DNA from: Arsenophonus sp052171275
GTDB taxonomy: Bacteria > Pseudomonadota > Gammaproteobacteria > Enterobacterales > Enterobacteriaceae
Assembly: GCA_052171275.1 (NCBI GenBank)
Contig: CM125795.1
Span: forward strand, 186,001-250,000
DNA: 64,000 nt
Reading direction: 5' to 3'
In this document: positions 1 through 10,949 of the stretch, piece by piece
Layout: each line of letters starts with the position of its first letter
Position numbering within the stretch: position 1 is the first letter of the stretch
Made by a program: the position numbers and the translations under genes
The notes under the pieces: generated by a model
Databases searched by the model: none
Seen by the model: only the letters and a program-made list of their open reading frames with translations
What the model was told of the DNA's origin: nothing

Positions 1-1833
1 ATAGATAGTATTGTTATAATTTATTAATTATGAATATTATATAAACAATTAATAATAAAAAAGAAAATTTCTCTATCAATAATATTTAATTATATAAAAC
101 ATTATTTTATTACGATAGTTTTTAAGTATTTTTTAAAATATAACTACTCTCAAGATTAGTTATATTTTATATTTATAAGATAAATATTTTATTTTTATTA
201 TTTAATGTTTAACTAATAAATTAATTTATGATTAATTTATATAATAAATTTAATATTTTATTTTAAAATAAAATATTATTAAATAATTTTAAAGTAAATT
301 AATAATTAATTATCTTTTTTATTTTATTTTTATCTATAAAAGTAAATTAAATTATATTGATATTAAAATAAGATTTTAATCTAATAAATCTTAATAATTT
401 TATCTTTATACTTCTTATAAAGCTTAATAAATAATTTTTATATTAAATAATTTATAATGTCTATTACATATAATATTATAAAAATTTTTTATCAATTGAT
501 AATAGTAATTAAATAAAATCAATTTTTAAATTTAATTGATAAATAATTATCAAAAAAAATATTTTTTTATTTAAGTAGTCCTCACTATCAAATATATATT
601 GATTAATAGTTTAATTAAAATTAAATCATTTATTAATTATTTTTATTGATAAATGTTTAATTAAGTTTTATATTTAATATATAAAATTTAAAATATTTAA
701 TGAGTTAGTATTTGAATTAATAAAAAATAAAAATAATAATTTATTATTTTAAATTAATTTAATAATTTTGTATTAAATAAAATTATTAATAAATGATAGG
801 TAATTCAGAATTAAAATTTAATATCTTAATATTTCTCTATAAATTATAAAAAATAAATTTTATTGTCTAAATTAGAGTTAATAGAAAAATTTTAATTAAT
901 TTCATTTTATAAATTAATTTAATTTATTTGTTTCTTGAATAAAAAATTTGATTAATATTAAATATCATAATTCTAAAATAAAATACTAGTTAAATTAATA
1001 AAAATTTGAAAGTAATTCAGATTATATATTATTAATATTAATAAACTAAAAAATTTTCTTTATTTGATATGAATTGTATATTTTAACAAATTATATCAGT
1101 ATTTTGAGTACTTAAAATATTCTAAAATAGCCTTTTTTGAAAAAAATTAAAGTATGTTACTAACTATTTAAATAAAAAATTAATTTTTATAATATATCAT
1201 TATTATTTACTTGATTTAATTTTTAAAATTATATATTTTAAAAATTAAATATATATTTAAATATAATACAAATAAAATATATTATGATATAATTTAATAA
1301 TGATAGTATTTATTATATAATAACAAAAATCAAAAAAAATAAAATCTTTTATTAAAATTTTATATATATTAGAATTAGTATAGTTTTTAATTTTGAAATG
1401 ATGTTTATAATTTAATAGTAAGAAAATTAAAATAAGTGATATCATCGGATAAAATTAATTATATTAGAAGTAATGATATTAATATACTATTAAATAATAA
1501 AAAATTATTTATTAATTAATGATAAAATATGATACTTAATATCATATTATGAATTTTGAAAATATTTAATATGTACAATTTCTTCTAGAAACATACCTAA
1601 AATATTTTTTAATATTATTCATCTTTACATAAATAAATAAAACTTAATAATATAAAATTATATTTATAATTTTACTTAAGTAAAATTTTTAAATTTTTAA
1701 TTATTTTTATAAATTACTTGTTTTTTAGTAAAAAACTATTAGTAAAAATTTACTAAGATAAAATTATAAGAAATTTAATTTTATTAAAATAATAAATAAT
1801 TTATTTGTTAAAAATAAAATATTAATTTTTTAG
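1..1833. other. Gene-free A+T-rich stretch
   Basis: About 1.8 kb of roughly 10-15% G+C sequence downstream of sthA. In E. coli the neighbour converging on sthA is oxyR, preceded by argH, so decayed copies could lie here, but I could not read either in any frame. The only longer open frame (1257-1445, minus) is low-complexity I/L/Y/N/K sequence and looks like chance. No tRNA, repeat or promoter could be supported. Confidence 0.6.
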
Positions 1834-3231
1834 TTAAAAAAGACGATTTAATCCATTTAATGCAGCAACCCTAAATGCCTCTGCCATAGTTGGGTAATTA
1901 AAAGTAGTATTAATGAAGTATTTAATGGTATTGCCTTCATCCTTTTGTTCCATAATTGCCTGACCAATATGAATAATTTCTGATGCACGCTCACCAAAGC
2001 AATGAATACCTAGAATTTTTAATGTTTCACGATGAAATAAAATCTTCAAACTTCCTATATTCATTCCTGCTATCTGTGCTCTAGCTAAGTGTTTAAATTG
2101 AGCGCGTCCGACTTCATAAGGAATTTTCATTGCAGTTAATTGTTGCTCAGTTTTGCCAACAGAACTAATTTCTGGAATAGTGTATATACCTGTTGGTATA
2201 TCTTCAACTAGATTCATATCTACACGACCAGTAATTATTATGCTAGCAACAAGGCGACCTTGATCGTAAGCAGCTGAAGCTAAACTTGGATATCCGATAA
2301 CATCACCAATAGCATAAATATTTTCATTATTAGTACGATAGGTAGCATCAACTTTAATGAGTCCCCTATTATCAATAGGAGTATTAATATTTTCTAAATT
2401 TAAATTTTTAGTATTTCCTGTACGTCCATTGGCATATAATAAACAATCTGCTTTAATTTTTTTTCCTGATTTAAGATGAATGATTACTCCATCATTTGTT
2501 CCATCTATTTTTTCATATTCTTCATTATGTCGAATAACAATACCATTATTCCAAAAATGATATGATAAAGAGTCTGACACTTCTTGGTCTAAAAACGAAA
2601 GAAGATGATCACGAGTATTAATAAGATCAACTTTTACTTCTAATCCTCTAAAAATTGAAGCATATTCACATCCAATTACACCTGCACCATAAATAATTAC
2701 ATGACGTGGCTCATGATTTAGTTTCAATATTGAATCACTATTGTAAATACGCGGATGCTGAAAATCCACATCTTGTGGGCAATAAGGATGAGATCCTGTT
2801 GCGATAATGATTTTTTTAGCATATAATTTATCATGGGTTCCATTTTTATAAAGAACTTTTAATGTATGATTATCAATAAAAGAGGCTTCACCGATAAATA
2901 TATCACAATTGTTACGATCATAAAATCTTTCTCGCATATATGTTTGTTGATTGATTATATTTTCTGATTGTTTAAGGATTTCGCAAAAAGAAGAGCATAA
3001 AAATCGAGATTTATCGGTATATAATGGATTTTGATTAAATTCTATAATTCGACTTACTGCATGTCGGAGTGTTTTAGAAGGAATAGTACCCCAGTGGGTA
3101 GAACCACCTCCAATTTTATTATAACGTTCAATTATTGCAACTTTTTTTCCTTGTTTTAATAACCCTATTGCTGCGCCTTCTCCTCCTGGACCTGAACCAA
3201 TAATGATAACATCAAAACAAATATGTAGCAT
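1834..3231 (-). CDS. sthA: Soluble pyridine nucleotide transhydrogenase
   Basis: SthA (UdhA) is a cytosolic FAD flavoprotein that moves hydride between NADPH and NAD+, mainly reoxidising surplus NADPH. The 465-residue product is full length (E. coli 466) and collinear throughout. It has the N-terminal FAD fingerprint GSGPGGEGAA near residues 12-21, the NAD(P) fold GAGVIGCEYA near 180, the second FAD motif YAIGDVIG near 305, and the C-terminal dimerisation domain ending LNGLNRLF. In pyridine nucleotide-disulfide reductases a redox CxxxxC follows GGG. E. coli SthA keeps only its first Cys (GGGCTHWGTIPSK), and here that one is Ser (GGGSTHWGTIPSK), so no redox cysteine remains. The ATG at 3231 matches the family start. 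It is divergent from the fabR ghost, the E. coli order. Confidence 0.97.
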   Translation of the reverse strand: MLHICFDVIIIGSGPGGEGAAIGLLKQGKKVAIIERYNKIGGGSTHWGTIPSKTLRHAVSRIIEFNQNPLYTDKSRFLCSSFCEILKQSENIINQQTYMRERFYDRNNCDIFIGEASFIDNHTLKVLYKNGTHDKLYAKKIIIATGSHPYCPQDVDFQHPRIYNSDSILKLNHEPRHVIIYGAGVIGCEYASIFRGLEVKVDLINTRDHLLSFLDQEVSDSLSYHFWNNGIVIRHNEEYEKIDGTNDGVIIHLKSGKKIKADCLLYANGRTGNTKNLNLENINTPIDNRGLIKVDATYRTNNENIYAIGDVIGYPSLASAAYDQGRLVASIIITGRVDMNLVEDIPTGIYTIPEISSVGKTEQQLTAMKIPYEVGRAQFKHLARAQIAGMNIGSLKILFHRETLKILGIHCFGERASEIIHIGQAIMEQKDEGNTIKYFINTTFNYPTMAEAFRVAALNGLNRLF

Positions 3232-3461
3232 TTACTATATAACCTTATTATTTGATATAAATAAAAAACTTCAATTAATATTTATCTTCTTTAATCAAAC
3301 TTAAATGGAATATTTATAATTCAAATTATTATAAATGAACAGTAAATATCTTATATACTACCTGAAAAACATCATGAATCCATCAAATTTAATAGAGATA
3401 TATTTTTATATTCTTATTGAATAATATTGTAATTCTATGAGTAATGTACAAGCATCATGTC

Positions 3462-4107
3462 ATGTTAAAGAATAAACAAAAAATATGACGTTCTTTATTA
3501 AAAGTAACCTTTAATCAATTAAAGTGTTGATTGTATTTCTACTAGTCTTAGTTAAGTTAAGTTTCTTAAAAGAAGATATTGGTATTAACTTCTTTTTATC
3601 AATATTTTAGTGATGTTGATGAATTAATATTAATAATTGTTAATTAAAGTAAATTTATGATTTGTTAATTAATATGCTACTTAAGTATAACATCGTATCG
3701 CAAAAGATGGCATTATCATTATAATATTTATTTATATTTTATTAAATTTATTGATAATAATTAAAATAATTTTTTGATTATTGCTTCAAAAACGTCTGTT
3801 CATATATATCTTATAAATTTTGCAATGTTGTTGTTAAAAAAAATACAACATTTTGTTGTTTAATTAATTAATTATTTGCAATATGAAAGTTAATATCTCA
3901 GTATTTTACTGAAATAAAATCAGAAAATACTGTTACTATTGTGTTGTGTTTAATTATTATATATACATAGGCATTAGATTTTAATAAAAAAGTAACTTTT
4001 ATAAAAAAGATTAATTTTATAACTTATAATAATTGCTAAAATAGTTTATTATTTAATATCGCTACAATTAAGAGAAATATAATTTTAAAAAAAATAAATA
4101 ATTTTTT
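3462..4107 (+). pseudogene. fabR: fabR ghost (unsaturated fatty acid regulator)
   Basis: Read in one frame from the ATG at 3462, this stretch aligns with E. coli FabR without indels for about 100 codons despite many stops. NKQKI*RSLL matches QKEKTRRSL of the start of the TetR helix-turn-helix. TSFYQYFSDVDEL matches TSFYRHFRDVDEL of the recognition helix region. FIKFIDNN*NNF matches FMEFIGNNPNAF, and IQHF recurs further on. TAA and TGA stops replace Glu, Arg, Ser and Pro codons, as expected for G/C-to-A/T decay without selection. FabR represses fabA and fabB, so this control is lost. The position between sthA and murI, divergent from sthA, is that of E. coli. The 3' end is approximate. Confidence 0.88.
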
Positions 4108-5349
4108 TATTAAAAATAAATTTTCAAACTTTATCTATTTATTTTTTAAAACATTTATTGATATAAAAATAATTAGATAAATTCTATTTATGTTAAAATA
4201 TTATAATTAATACTTATTTAATAAGTAAATAATTATTAATTATAATATAAATATATTATTTATTTTTTATAAATATTTTACTTTAATAACTTATTTTGAT
4301 TTTATCTAAAAATATTTTATTTTAAATAAATAAATCTATTATTTTTATATATCATAATTAATCAAATAATATTAAAATAAGTAGTTTTATTAAGTGTATT
4401 TAATTTTGAAGCGTTTATTAATGATTATTTAATCATATAAAAATAAGTTAATTTTTTATAATAGTTTAAGAGTTTATATAAATCATAGTAATTATAATCA
4501 ACTTAAATAATTTTATATTTATAACTAATTTAGTAAATTTATTTAAAATATTAAATTAATGCGCAATTACATTACTTTATATAAAATTTCAACTAATGTT
4601 AAAATAAATTTATATTATTGATTTTATTATCTTAAATATAATGATACTAATTATTAGAAATTGCTCTATTAATGATTTTCAAATATAATCTATAATTTTA
4701 TATATGATTAATATCATATCTTAGTTCAATAAAAGAAATTATATTTCAAAAAAAATAAATAATTTTATTATATTTAGTAAAATTAAATTTTTAATTAATT
4801 ATTTTAATAATTATTATAATAATTGTAATTATTTAAAATTATTTTTAATTTAATGATAGATAATTCATTTACTTAAAATAAATGATATTTTATCTATATT
4901 TCATATTTTAAAAATTAATTTTTAATAAATATTTATTTTAATTAAATATCAAAATTTTTATTTATTAAAATAATATTTAATTATTTAATTTTTCAATATA
5001 TTAATATTGTTTATTTAGTTTTTTTAAAAAAATTATTAATTAATATTAATAATTTTTTATAGAAATAATATAGAAATATGAATGAATTTATAACTATATA
5101 GCACATAATCTATAGATATAAACATAAATATATTTTTAAATTTATTTAGATATAAATAGTAGTATTTACAAAATATATGTATTGGTTTTATCAAGGTTAT
5201 CAAAAATAAAGAAAGTATAATATAGTTTTAAAGTTAATATTTATATTTAAATTTAAAAATCAATTTATTTAATTTATTATTAGTTATATAATTATTATAT
5301 ATTTTAATATAAACAATTTTTATTAATATATTTATTATCACATTATGCA
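4108..5349. other. Gene-free stretch upstream of murI
   Basis: E. coli has yijD, trmA and btuB here. I could not read any of them; the sequence is nearly all A and T. It contains one near-perfect inverted repeat at 4202-4244 (19-base arms, one mismatch, 5-base loop). The last 100 bases before murI should hold its promoter, but in this composition no -10/-35 pair stands out. Confidence 0.5.
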
Positions 5350-6192
5350 ATGAATAAAAATAAAATAAAAAGTAATTTTTCAACAGTTATAAAAACTACT
5401 CAGCAAACAATTTTAATTTTTGATTCTGGTATTGGTGGTTTATCTATTTATTATGAAGTTAAACGATTATTACCAGATTTACATTATATTTATGTTTTTG
5501 ATAATGATGCATTTCCTTATGGAGAAAAAAGTGCAGAATTTATTATCAAACGTATTATTCAAATTATTGATCAAATTCAGAAAAAACAAACGTTGGCAAT
5601 AGCAATTATTGCTTGTAATACGGCAAGTACGGTTAGTTTACCTATTTTAAGAGCATATTTTAAATTTCCAATTATAGGGGTTGTTCCAGCAATAAAACCA
5701 GCAATTAAATTAACACGTAATGGCATTATTGGATTATTAGCAACTAAGGCAACTATTAATGGAAATTATACTAAATCACTTATTAATCGATTTGCCGTTA
5801 ATTGCAAAGTTAAAATGATTGCTTCATCAGAATTAGCTGAATTAGCAGAAAAAAAACTTCACGGTCAAATAATTTTAAAAGAAGTACTAGTACCAATTGT
5901 TAAACAGTGGTTAAAAATGAAAGAACCACCTGACACTATCGTACTCGGTTGCACACATTTCCTATTCCTTTTAAGGGAGTTAAAAGAGATTTTTTTTACA
6001 GATACAATATTTATTGATTCCGGTACTGCAATTGCTAGACGAGCAGTTTTCTTAATTAATAATCATCAAAATTCAATTTTAAAAAAAAATAAAAATATTG
6101 CTTATTGTACTAAAATAGATGTTAAAGCTCAAAAACTTATTCCTATATTAATGAATGAAAATTTCAATAAATTAAAAAAAATTCTTATTTAA
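5350..6192 (+). CDS. murI: Glutamate racemase
   Basis: MurI converts L-glutamate to D-glutamate for the second residue of the peptidoglycan stem peptide, acting in the cytoplasm. The 280-residue product matches E. coli MurI (285) end to end. FDSGIGGLS near residue 25, YIYVFDN and AFPYGEKS are conserved. The two catalytic cysteines sit in ACNTAST (near 90) and GCTHF (near 200). GVVPAIKPA and MKEPPDT are also present. E. coli usually has P after GCTHF; here it is L, outside the catalytic residues. The gene sits immediately before a dead rRNA operon, as murI precedes rrnB in E. coli. With dapF it shows that peptidoglycan synthesis is still maintained. Confidence 0.97.
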   Translation: MNKNKIKSNFSTVIKTTQQTILIFDSGIGGLSIYYEVKRLLPDLHYIYVFDNDAFPYGEKSAEFIIKRIIQIIDQIQKKQTLAIAIIACNTASTVSLPILRAYFKFPIIGVVPAIKPAIKLTRNGIIGLLATKATINGNYTKSLINRFAVNCKVKMIASSELAELAEKKLHGQIILKEVLVPIVKQWLKMKEPPDTIVLGCTHFLFLLRELKEIFFTDTIFIDSGTAIARRAVFLINNHQNSILKKNKNIAYCTKIDVKAQKLIPILMNENFNKLKKILI

Positions 6193-6579
6193 GTTAATTT
6201 ATTGATTAAAATTAATTCATATTGCATTGAAATAATGTTTATTAATATCACAAATTTATCTATAAAATATATTACTTATATGAAATATAAAAAACTTGAT
6301 TTAAGTTGATTTTATAATTTAAGATTAGATTATAAATAAGTGTTTAATTTTATAATTAATAATATAATTTAATATAGACATTTTAATATTTTATAAAAAA
6401 CTTAAATATTAACTACCTAAATAATTGTATAAAATCAATTTATAAATAAAAATAATTCAATGCTTTAATTATTAAATTCTTAAACTAAATGCCTTTTACT
6501 ATAATCTAAATATTAAATTATTAAAAAATAATAAATTTAAATAATATAAAATTATATTATTAAGTAAATTTGATAAATA

Positions 6580-7645
6580 TTTATATAGATAATAATATAC
6601 AAGTTCTAGATAATATTTATGAAAGAAATTCACATGTTAAGATTAAGATAAATAATACTGATGTTTTAGATAAAAAGTAATACTTAATACATAAAATAGT
6701 AGTAAAAGTGTAATTGGATTTATATATAGTAGTAATTTAAAGTTTAAAAAAGATTTTTTTTAATTATAAATACTCTACTTTATAATAACCATACAATAAT
6801 ACTGCTAAGTTATAGAATTAAATTCATCAGTACTAGCTTAATATATACAAGCTTATAAAATTATAAGGATTTAAATAAATGACTCATATTAATTATAATT
6901 ATTGATAAATGTAAATCATTTAATATAATCATATAGAAAAATTATCTAAGTATCAATATTATAGTTTTTTATAGATTAAAAATATGTTATAATTTTTATT
7001 TTTAATACGTTTACTACATAATTTTATTATCTTTATTTCACAAAAAACTTTGGTTAAAATTTATAATAAATCTGAAATTTATAATTATTTATTAACATAA
7101 CATTAAGTATAGTATAATATTTTAAAACAAGCTATCCAATGATAAACTAAATAAAGATTATAAGAATATTAAATTAGATAACTTATGAATAAAGCTATCT
7201 CAGATATTATAATATTGAATATTTACAAAATAAATAAAATAGAAAGATTTTCTTAAATATAATTTGAACTTATAAATATTATTAAAAAGATAAATTAGAA
7301 TTTCTAACTTGATTCATATTAAGTTAATAATTTTTAATTATTTATATACAAAGATTAACTATTATACAAGATATGTTATTTTATCATGTAAAAAAAGTTT
7401 TTTGCTATTATATGACTTAAGAAATATAAATAATTTGAACTTCTAGTTTATAATTATCATACTTTATAATTTATAATATATATAAATTTCAAAAAATAAT
7501 AAAATAATAAAATAAATTATTTTACTTTTTTATTATATGAGTAAAATAAAAAAATACAAACAAGTTTATATAGATTATTTCATGAATAAATAAAACAAAA
7601 GACATTTAATTATATTAATAGAACAATAAAAATTGTTTAATGACA
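6580..7645 (+). pseudogene. rrs: 16S rRNA ghost
   Basis: A decayed 16S rRNA gene inferred from position and several anchors. CACATG at 6631, followed by a TAAGATTAAG block, matches the 5' CACATGCAAGTCGAACGG block. CTGATG...GTAATA near 6658-6682 matches CTGACGAG...GTGAGTAATG. ATTAGATA near 7164 corresponds to the 785-region. CTAGT at 7443 and TTCATGA at 7579 match two 3' landmarks of the E. coli gene; their spacing of 136 bases compares with 133. The predicted 3' end then falls about 55 bases before tRNA-Glu, the normal place. G and C have mostly become A and T, and several hundred bases are missing overall. Individually the anchors are weak; the order and spacing are the argument. No functional 16S remains here. 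Confidence 0.6.
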
Positions 7646-7700
7646 TTCAAAACTATAATAAATATAAACTAATTATTATAATATGCTATAATAATTTATT

Positions 7701-7773
7701 GTCCCCTTCGTCTAGAGGCCTAGGACATCGCCCTTTCACGGCGGTAACAGGGGTTCAAATCCCCTAGGGGACG
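7701..7773 (+). tRNA. gltT: tRNA-Glu (anticodon TTC)
   Basis: A full cloverleaf almost identical to E. coli tRNA-Glu. The acceptor arms GTCCCCT/AGGGGAC pair perfectly, the anticodon loop is CTTTCAC, and the T-loop is GTTCAAATC. One anticodon-stem pair is T-G. The CCA end is not intact: bases 7774-7776 read CTA, so CCA must be added enzymatically. It is G+C-rich (a sharp island at about 55% G+C) between a 16S and a 23S rRNA ghost, where gltT lies in E. coli rrnB. It is therefore the living remnant of a dead rRNA operon and now needs a promoter of its own or read-through. Confidence 0.97.
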
Positions 7774-7891
7774 CTATTTTAAAAAAATTCTAAACTCGGA
7801 AATAAGTTATGTAAATATATAATTTAGTTTAATTAATTTTATATGCAAGTATTTACTTTTAGTAAGATATATAAAAAATATATATATTATA

Positions 7892-10440
7892 TATAATATA
7901 TATTAATTTGATGTATATATTATTGAGTTATATTAATTACAAATAGAATATTTTGAAGTCTTTTAAATTAAAGTTAAATAAATTATATCATTATAAAATA
8001 CTCAGAAATAGTTTATAATTTTATGAACAATATGTTTTTTCGAAAATATTTATTAAGTTTAAATGAAATTTTATTTTTTTTGAAAATATAATTAAATTTA
8101 TTAAGAGGCATTATTGTTTTATGAATGTATGGTTAAACTGAATAAAAATTTGTGAAATTAAAAATTTCAGTCTTCTAAAAAATAAATAAGATAATTTATT
8201 TAAATCGATGTTTTTTATAAAAAACGAGAGTAGTTAAATTTATTATAAAATGTTATAATTATAATAAATTGCCATTAAAGTTAGAAATATAATAATGATT
8301 TTGAAATATCTAATAGCATTATTATTATAAGTTAGAGAGAGTATTAGAAAAGAAATACATCTATTTATTTAAAGAAATTGTTATTCTTAAAATTTAATAT
8401 TTCTGAATTCATAATAAGCAAATCAAAATGAAAATTGAAAAAATTAAATAACTTATAGAAAAATCTAAATAGAAAAAGATATATAAAATAATAACTTATC
8501 ATGATTAAATCAAAGTATTTTATTTTAAAGTTAAAAGTTATTTAATGTTATAAATATAAATCGAATTTATGAAGATTAAGTAATCTATATATATTATATA
8601 ATATATCAATGATTTATATTTTATAAATAGTTTTAATATATATTATTTATATATTTCAAATGAAGATTAAATATTTTAAAAAACTCCTACTAGTTATATA
8701 TGATAATTCTAAAAAATAATTAATAACTAATAATTAATTAAATAAAAACAGTTAGATTAATAGAATATATATTCTATTGAAAATAATAGTAATTTATAAG
8801 CTATTTCTAAAAATAAGACTTAATTACTAACTGACTAAAATTTAGTATAATAATTTATATGATAAATATCAAAAATATTATTTTAAAAATAGAATTAGAC
8901 TATTTTTTGTAATAAGATTTTGTTATTAAAAAAAAGAAAATAACTTAATTATTTGACTGATGTTTAAGATGATTAATTGTTAAATTAAATGTTAAGTGAA
9001 AAAATAGAAAACAGAGTATTAATTTATAAAGTAGTATATTTTTTTTGAAGAAAAATATAATAATCTAATGTTTATAATTAATTACATATAAAATTATTTA
9101 ATACTATTAGGATTATAGTTAGTAGTTTCCAGTAAAATAATATTTTTATTACTATTTATAAATCTAAACTATACCTATAAGTTTTAGGAGATATATTAAA
9201 ATATTTTCTGATATATCTTCAAAGGATAAAGTATTGTTATTAAAATAAGTTAAAAGCTTAAATCTATTTTATAACTTATATAAAAACATTAGTTAAACAT
9301 AATATACTTTTTAATGGTTTATCTCATATATACTAATTACTATATATGTTTATTAAAATACAAAATGCTATTATCTAACTATAAAAGTTGATATATATGA
9401 TATGTTTTTATCCAAATATATTGGAATATTTATTTATATTGTAAAATATAAAAAAGAAGTTCTTGATTGATATAAAAGTAAATAGTGCCATTAACTATAA
9501 TAGATTATTTAATGTAAATAAATTTAAATTATATATTTAAGATTTAAGATTTATATAAATGTTATATTAACAATAATATTAATTATTATTTAAAATTTAT
9601 AAAATATAGTTATCTTTTTAGTAAGTAGTTTTTATAAAAAAGAAAAATTCTTATAAATATTTATTTATATCTTTAATATTAAATATCAAATTTAATATGC
9701 AAGATAGATATAAACATCATGAGTATGAATAAAATAAATTATTTTTATAGTAAATATTCATATAAATATGTTTTATGATTTTATCTTATAAAACATAAAA
9801 TGGAAATTTTAATTGATAGACAAAATTTAATATAGATATTTCTTTATAAGTTATTTATTATATGAAATTAAATATAAATATTAAGTATTTATTTCATAGA
9901 TTATGTTAATTTTAATGTTATAATTTTATATATGAATTGTTAGAGAAAAAACTTAATAATATAAATTATCTAACTAAAAACTTACTACAAATTACAATGC
10001 AGATCGATTTAACTATAGAGTTCATAATTAATATTTGAGATTAGTAATTGAAATATATATGATGTTTAATGATATATTGAAGTAGTTAAGAGTAATACTT
10101 AATAAATTAAATGAGTTTTAATTTTTAATAATACTTGAAAATATTTTAAATTAAGAAAAAAATCTTTATTTTTTTCAGTTGTAATAGTTAAAAAAGATTT
10201 TACATTGAAAGATAAAAAAATAAATTTATAACAAAATAAGAGAAGATAAGTATAAAAAAATTGTATCAATCATATACCATATTATCCTATCTGATCTTAT
10301 ATCAGTTTTAAAAACAAGATATATATAAGTTTTTATAATAACATCTATTTTCTTTCACTTAAAGTTAAAGTTGAAAAGAATAATAAAATTAAATTTTAAT
10401 CCTAAAGATAATTTAAATTAATTTATGAAATAAATTTAGT
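7892..10440 (+). pseudogene. rrl: 23S rRNA ghost
   Basis: The strongest match is 9914-10085. AATG...TAAT, TTGTT, AACTTAATAA, CAAATTACAATG and TTTAACTATAG (10008-10018), then TTGAG and ATTGAAG (to 10082), follow the order and spacing of E. coli 23S from about 1970 to 2130, including the CAAGACGGAAAGACC and TTTACTATAGCTTGACA blocks. Differences are mainly G-to-A and C-to-T. Near the 5' end TCATTATAA (7987) and TTTCGA (8038) match CCGTTATAA and TTTCGA at 23S positions 96 and 137. Near the 3' end ACTTAAAG...AAAGTTGAA (about 10356-10385) matches the block around GGAACGTTGAAG. Total length fits a whole gene with some deletions. It cannot make functional rRNA. Confidence 0.82.
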
Positions 10441-10560
10441 TGTATTATAGCAATAGATGTGATGTATAGTAATTTTAAGCTTAATTTATTTAATTAATCA
10501 AAATTTTCATAATTTTAAATATATATTTTGTTTATTTTTATATACATCAATACCTAATTT

Positions 10561-10633
10561 AGGGGCGTAGTTCAATTGGTAGAGCACCGGTCTCCAAAAC
10601 CGGGTGTTGGGAGTTCGAATCTCTCTGCCCCTG
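10561..10633 (+). tRNA. trpT: tRNA-Trp (anticodon CCA)
   Basis: A near-identical copy of E. coli tRNA-Trp. The acceptor AGGGGCG pairs with TGCCCCT (one G-T), the anticodon loop is CTCCAAA, and the T-loop is GTTCGAATC. The encoded 3' CCA has mutated to CTG (10634-10636), so CCA addition is needed. In E. coli trpT is the last gene of rrnC, followed by hdfR and maoP; the same order is found here with hdfR and maoP as ghosts. The tRNA-Asp that precedes it in E. coli is not seen. Being essential, it survives in an otherwise decayed rRNA operon. Confidence 0.97.
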
Positions 10634-10666
10634 CTGTTATTTATTCTATAACAAAAATATTTTTAA

Positions 10667-10684
10667 ATGCTAATAATTTAGCAT
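10667..10684 (+). terminator. Hairpin downstream of tRNA-Trp
   Basis: ATGCTAA and TTAGCAT form a perfect 7-bp stem with a 4-base loop about 33 bases after tRNA-Trp. A T-rich run (TCTTTTGTTTT) follows. It may be the remaining terminator of the old rRNA operon. In such A+T-rich DNA the assignment is tentative. Confidence 0.4.
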
Positions 10685-10949
10685 ATGTCTTTTGTTTTAA
10701 AATAATTTATTATTAATTATAAATTAATTATAGAATTATATTTAATAACTTAATATTTTAAGTTTAAGCAAATAAATTTAATGGTTTTTTATCTATATAT
10801 TCTATATGTGATAAATGTTAAGTATAAAATACTTCGATTATTTAATGTTTTTATAAAGGCATTAATTAATTAATTGATTAAATATAATTAAGAGTTTATA
10901 TTTTATTTATTTATGATTATAAATTTTTAATATCTATTATTACTATTTT

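Noticed and set aside
1257..1445. 62-codon open frame on the minus strand
   Set aside because: Low-complexity I/L/Y/N/K composition dictated by A+T content; no ribosome binding site, no recognisable motif.
10440..10560. 5S rRNA ghost expected between the 23S ghost and tRNA-Trp
   Set aside because: A TAGC block can be lined up, but nothing else aligns convincingly over 120 bases.
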